From Halobellus litoreus (GTDB lineage Archaea > Halobacteriota > Halobacteria > Halobacteriales > Haloferacaceae), in NCBI RefSeq assembly GCF_024464595.1, contig NZ_JANHAW010000001.1, positions 558,001 to 622,000 of the forward strand: a DNA stretch of 64,000 nt, read 5' to 3'. A program made the translations under genes and the position numbers. The notes beneath the pieces were generated by a model. That model saw nothing but the letters and a program-made list of their open reading frames with translations. It did not search any database and was not told the DNA's origin. Below are positions 62,606 to 64,000 of the stretch, piece by piece. Position 1 is the stretch's first letter, and each line of letters begins with the position of its first letter.

Positions 62606-64000
62606 GCCGAAAGCTCCCGTGCGAGCATCTCGCCGTCGTAGATCGCCTTGTCTATCAGCCTCGGAGCGACGCAGTCGCCGATCCGGTGGACCGCCCCGTC
62701 GACGCCCCGCTCGCGGATCGCTTCGGCGAGCCCGTTACGGGCGCGCCGGCGCTCCGCGACCACGAGCGAGTCCGCGGGTCTCGTCGTCATCTCTTCGGAG
62801 TAGACGTTGAGCAACTGCGCGGCGCCGTCCTCGAAACCGATGATCGTGGTGTGGGTCTCGATGTCGACGTCGTTCTCGTACAGCGTCTCCAGGAACGGCG
62901 GGACGTTCGTGCCTTCGAGTTGATCGCCGGGGTGATACGAGGTCGTGACGAAGGTCACCTCGCAGTCCTGTTTGTCGAGGAGGTACTCCGCGACGCCGAC
63001 GCCCGCGGCGTGTTTGTTGTTGTCGAAGACGATCACCCTGTCGCCGACCGCCTCCCCGCGGAGCACGTCCCAGGAGCGGTGGACGTCGGGACCCGCGAGG
63101 TCTGGCGCTCGCTCGGTAGCCCCGATCGCGATCACGATGTCGTCCCACGACTCGCCGGCGAGGTCTCCGGCTTCGACTTCGGTGTCCGTCTCGACGGTCA
63201 CGTCGCGGTTGTCGAGTTGGTTGCGGAGGTTCCGGACGGCGTCGCCGAACTCCCGGCGGGAGTCGACCTGGGTCGCGATGTTCGACTGCCCGCCGAGTTC
63301 GGACTCCTTCTCGCGGATCGTCACGTCGTGCCCGAAGTCGGCCGCCGTGACCGCGAAGGAGAGTCCGGCGGGACCGCCCCCGACGACTAACACCTCTCTC
63401 GGGTCCGGGGCCGAATCGAGGTCCTCGATGTGGGGGATGGCCGTCTCGCGGCCCGACCGGGGCGTCTGAATGCAGCCGACGTGACCGTTCGTGTGGATCC
63501 CGCCGAGGCAGTTCTGGTTGCACGCGATGCAGTGGGTCACCTCTTCGTCCTCGCCGCGACGGACCTTGCGGACGGTGTCGGCGTCGCAGATGAGTTGCCG
63601 GCACATCCCGACGAAGTCCGCGTCGCCCGCCTCCAGCACGTCGTTGGCCTTCGTGAGGTCGTTGATACGGCCGGCCGCGATCACCGGTACGTCCAAGAGT
63701 TCCCGCGCCGCGCCGTAGTATTCGGCGGTGTATCCCAGGGGCGCGTGCATCGGGGCGTCCGTGATGTGGAGCTTCGAGATCGTGGCGATGTCGGAGTCCA
63801 GGAAGTCCAGGCTGGGGTGGAGGCGGCGGATCACCTCGACGGCGTAGTCGTAGTCGTAGCCGCCGTCTTCCATCTCGTCGAGTGTCAGGCGGATGCCGAC
63901 CGGGAAGTCCTCGCCCACGCGGTCGCGGATCGCCTCGACGACTTCGTTCACCAACCGGACCCGGTTGTCGATCGACCCGCCGTACCTGTCCGAGCGAGTG
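62602..64000 (-). CDS. FadH/OYE family oxidoreductase (N-terminus outside the window)
   Basis: About 466 C-terminal residues are visible. The right edge ends inside RYGGSIDNRVRLVNEVVEAIRD of the flavin barrel. The iron-sulfur motif CIACNQNC, 11 residues, then C is the [4Fe-4S] motif of 2,4-dienoyl-CoA reductase. It is followed by an FAD/NAD domain (VVGGGPAGLS). Some families of this type are annotated as mycofactocin-system FadH/OYE oxidoreductases. It is the first gene seen of the etf/fix operon, overlapping etfA by 4 nt. Substrates range from dienoyl-CoA to trimethylamine-type compounds. Confidence 0.9.
   Translation of the reverse strand, partial: TRSDRYGGSIDNRVRLVNEVVEAIRDRVGEDFPVGIRLTLDEMEDGGYDYDYAVEVIRRLHPSLDFLDSDIATISKLHITDAPMHAPLGYTAEYYGAARELLDVPVIAAGRINDLTKANDVLEAGDADFVGMCRQLICDADTVRKVRRGEDEEVTHCIACNQNCLGGIHTNGHVGCIQTPRSGRETAIPHIEDLDSAPDPREVLVVGGGPAGLSFAVTAADFGHDVTIREKESELGGQSNIATQVDSRREFGDAVRNLRNQLDNRDVTVETDTEVEAGDLAGESWDDIVIAIGATERAPDLAGPDVHRSWDVLRGEAVGDRVIVFDNNKHAAGVGVAEYLLDKQDCEVTFVTTSYHPGDQLEGTNVPPFLETLYENDVDIETHTTIIGFEDGAAQLLNVYSEEMTTRPADSLVVAERRRARNGLAEAIRERGVDGAVHRIGDCVAPRLIDKAIYDGEMLARELSA

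Overview
The window is a GC-rich haloarchaeal chromosome segment. The evidence is strongly acidic predicted proteins, archaeal TATA-type promoters placed about 25-30 nt before start codons (leaderless transcripts), Tat-lipoprotein substrate-binding proteins, and several families that are largely haloarchaeal. I saw no insertion sequence, integrase, CRISPR array or rRNA. The two tRNA genes (Glu-TTC, Thr-TGT) are intact.

Layout. 1-18.5 kb is mostly housekeeping: an edge-truncated DNA methyltransferase, tRNA-Glu, a UspA protein, a 3-hydroxyacyl-CoA dehydrogenase/enoyl-CoA hydratase fusion, an AlkA-like glycosylase, a GNAT, tRNA-Thr, a large beta-helix surface protein, secreted and membrane proteins of unknown function, archease, a DUF502 protein, small conserved proteins, a CPBP protease and two winged-helix regulators. 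18.9-21.4 kb is a tungstate-type ABC importer (tupABC). 21.7-30 kb holds a MetE-like methyltransferase, a complete glycine cleavage system with its own lipoamide dehydrogenase (gcvT-H-PA-PB-lpdA), and a divergent IclR regulator. 30-49 kb is a catabolic accessory region: one single-domain and four tandem two-domain SnoaL-like proteins, an MBL-fold hydrolase, a beta-hydroxyacid dehydrogenase, an aldehyde dehydrogenase, a Pot-like ABC importer, a second IclR regulator flanked by shared palindromes, a LigM-like tetrahydrofolate-dependent O-demethylase, an HpcH/HpaI aldolase, a VOC protein and an orphan Leu/Ile/Val-type binding protein. 49.6-51.9 kb holds threonine dehydrogenase and 2-amino-3-ketobutyrate CoA ligase. 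51.9-53.9 kb is an archaeal SMC-related ATPase.

54.3-58.05 kb is the most striking locus: a haloarchaeal mycofactocin pathway. It has a 39-residue precursor ending in IDGICGVY (mftA), mftB, the radical-SAM enzyme mftC, and an mftF glycosyltransferase fused at its C-terminus to an FkbM-type methyltransferase. The genes overlap or nearly touch. Converging on it (58.1-64 kb, minus strand) is an ETF/FixCX electron-transfer operon containing an SDR and an Old-Yellow-Enzyme/dienoyl-CoA-reductase-like protein, which runs off the right edge.

How the genes may work together (inference). Threonine goes to glycine plus acetyl-CoA (Tdh/Kbl). Glycine is split by the Gcv system to methylene-THF, CO2, ammonia and NADH. 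The LigM-like enzyme would add methyl-THF from methoxylated substrates, and the MetE-like enzyme is a candidate methyl acceptor system. Mycofactocin would serve as a redox cofactor for nicotinoprotein dehydrogenases, with the neighbouring ETF/FixCX/OYE genes as possible electron acceptors.
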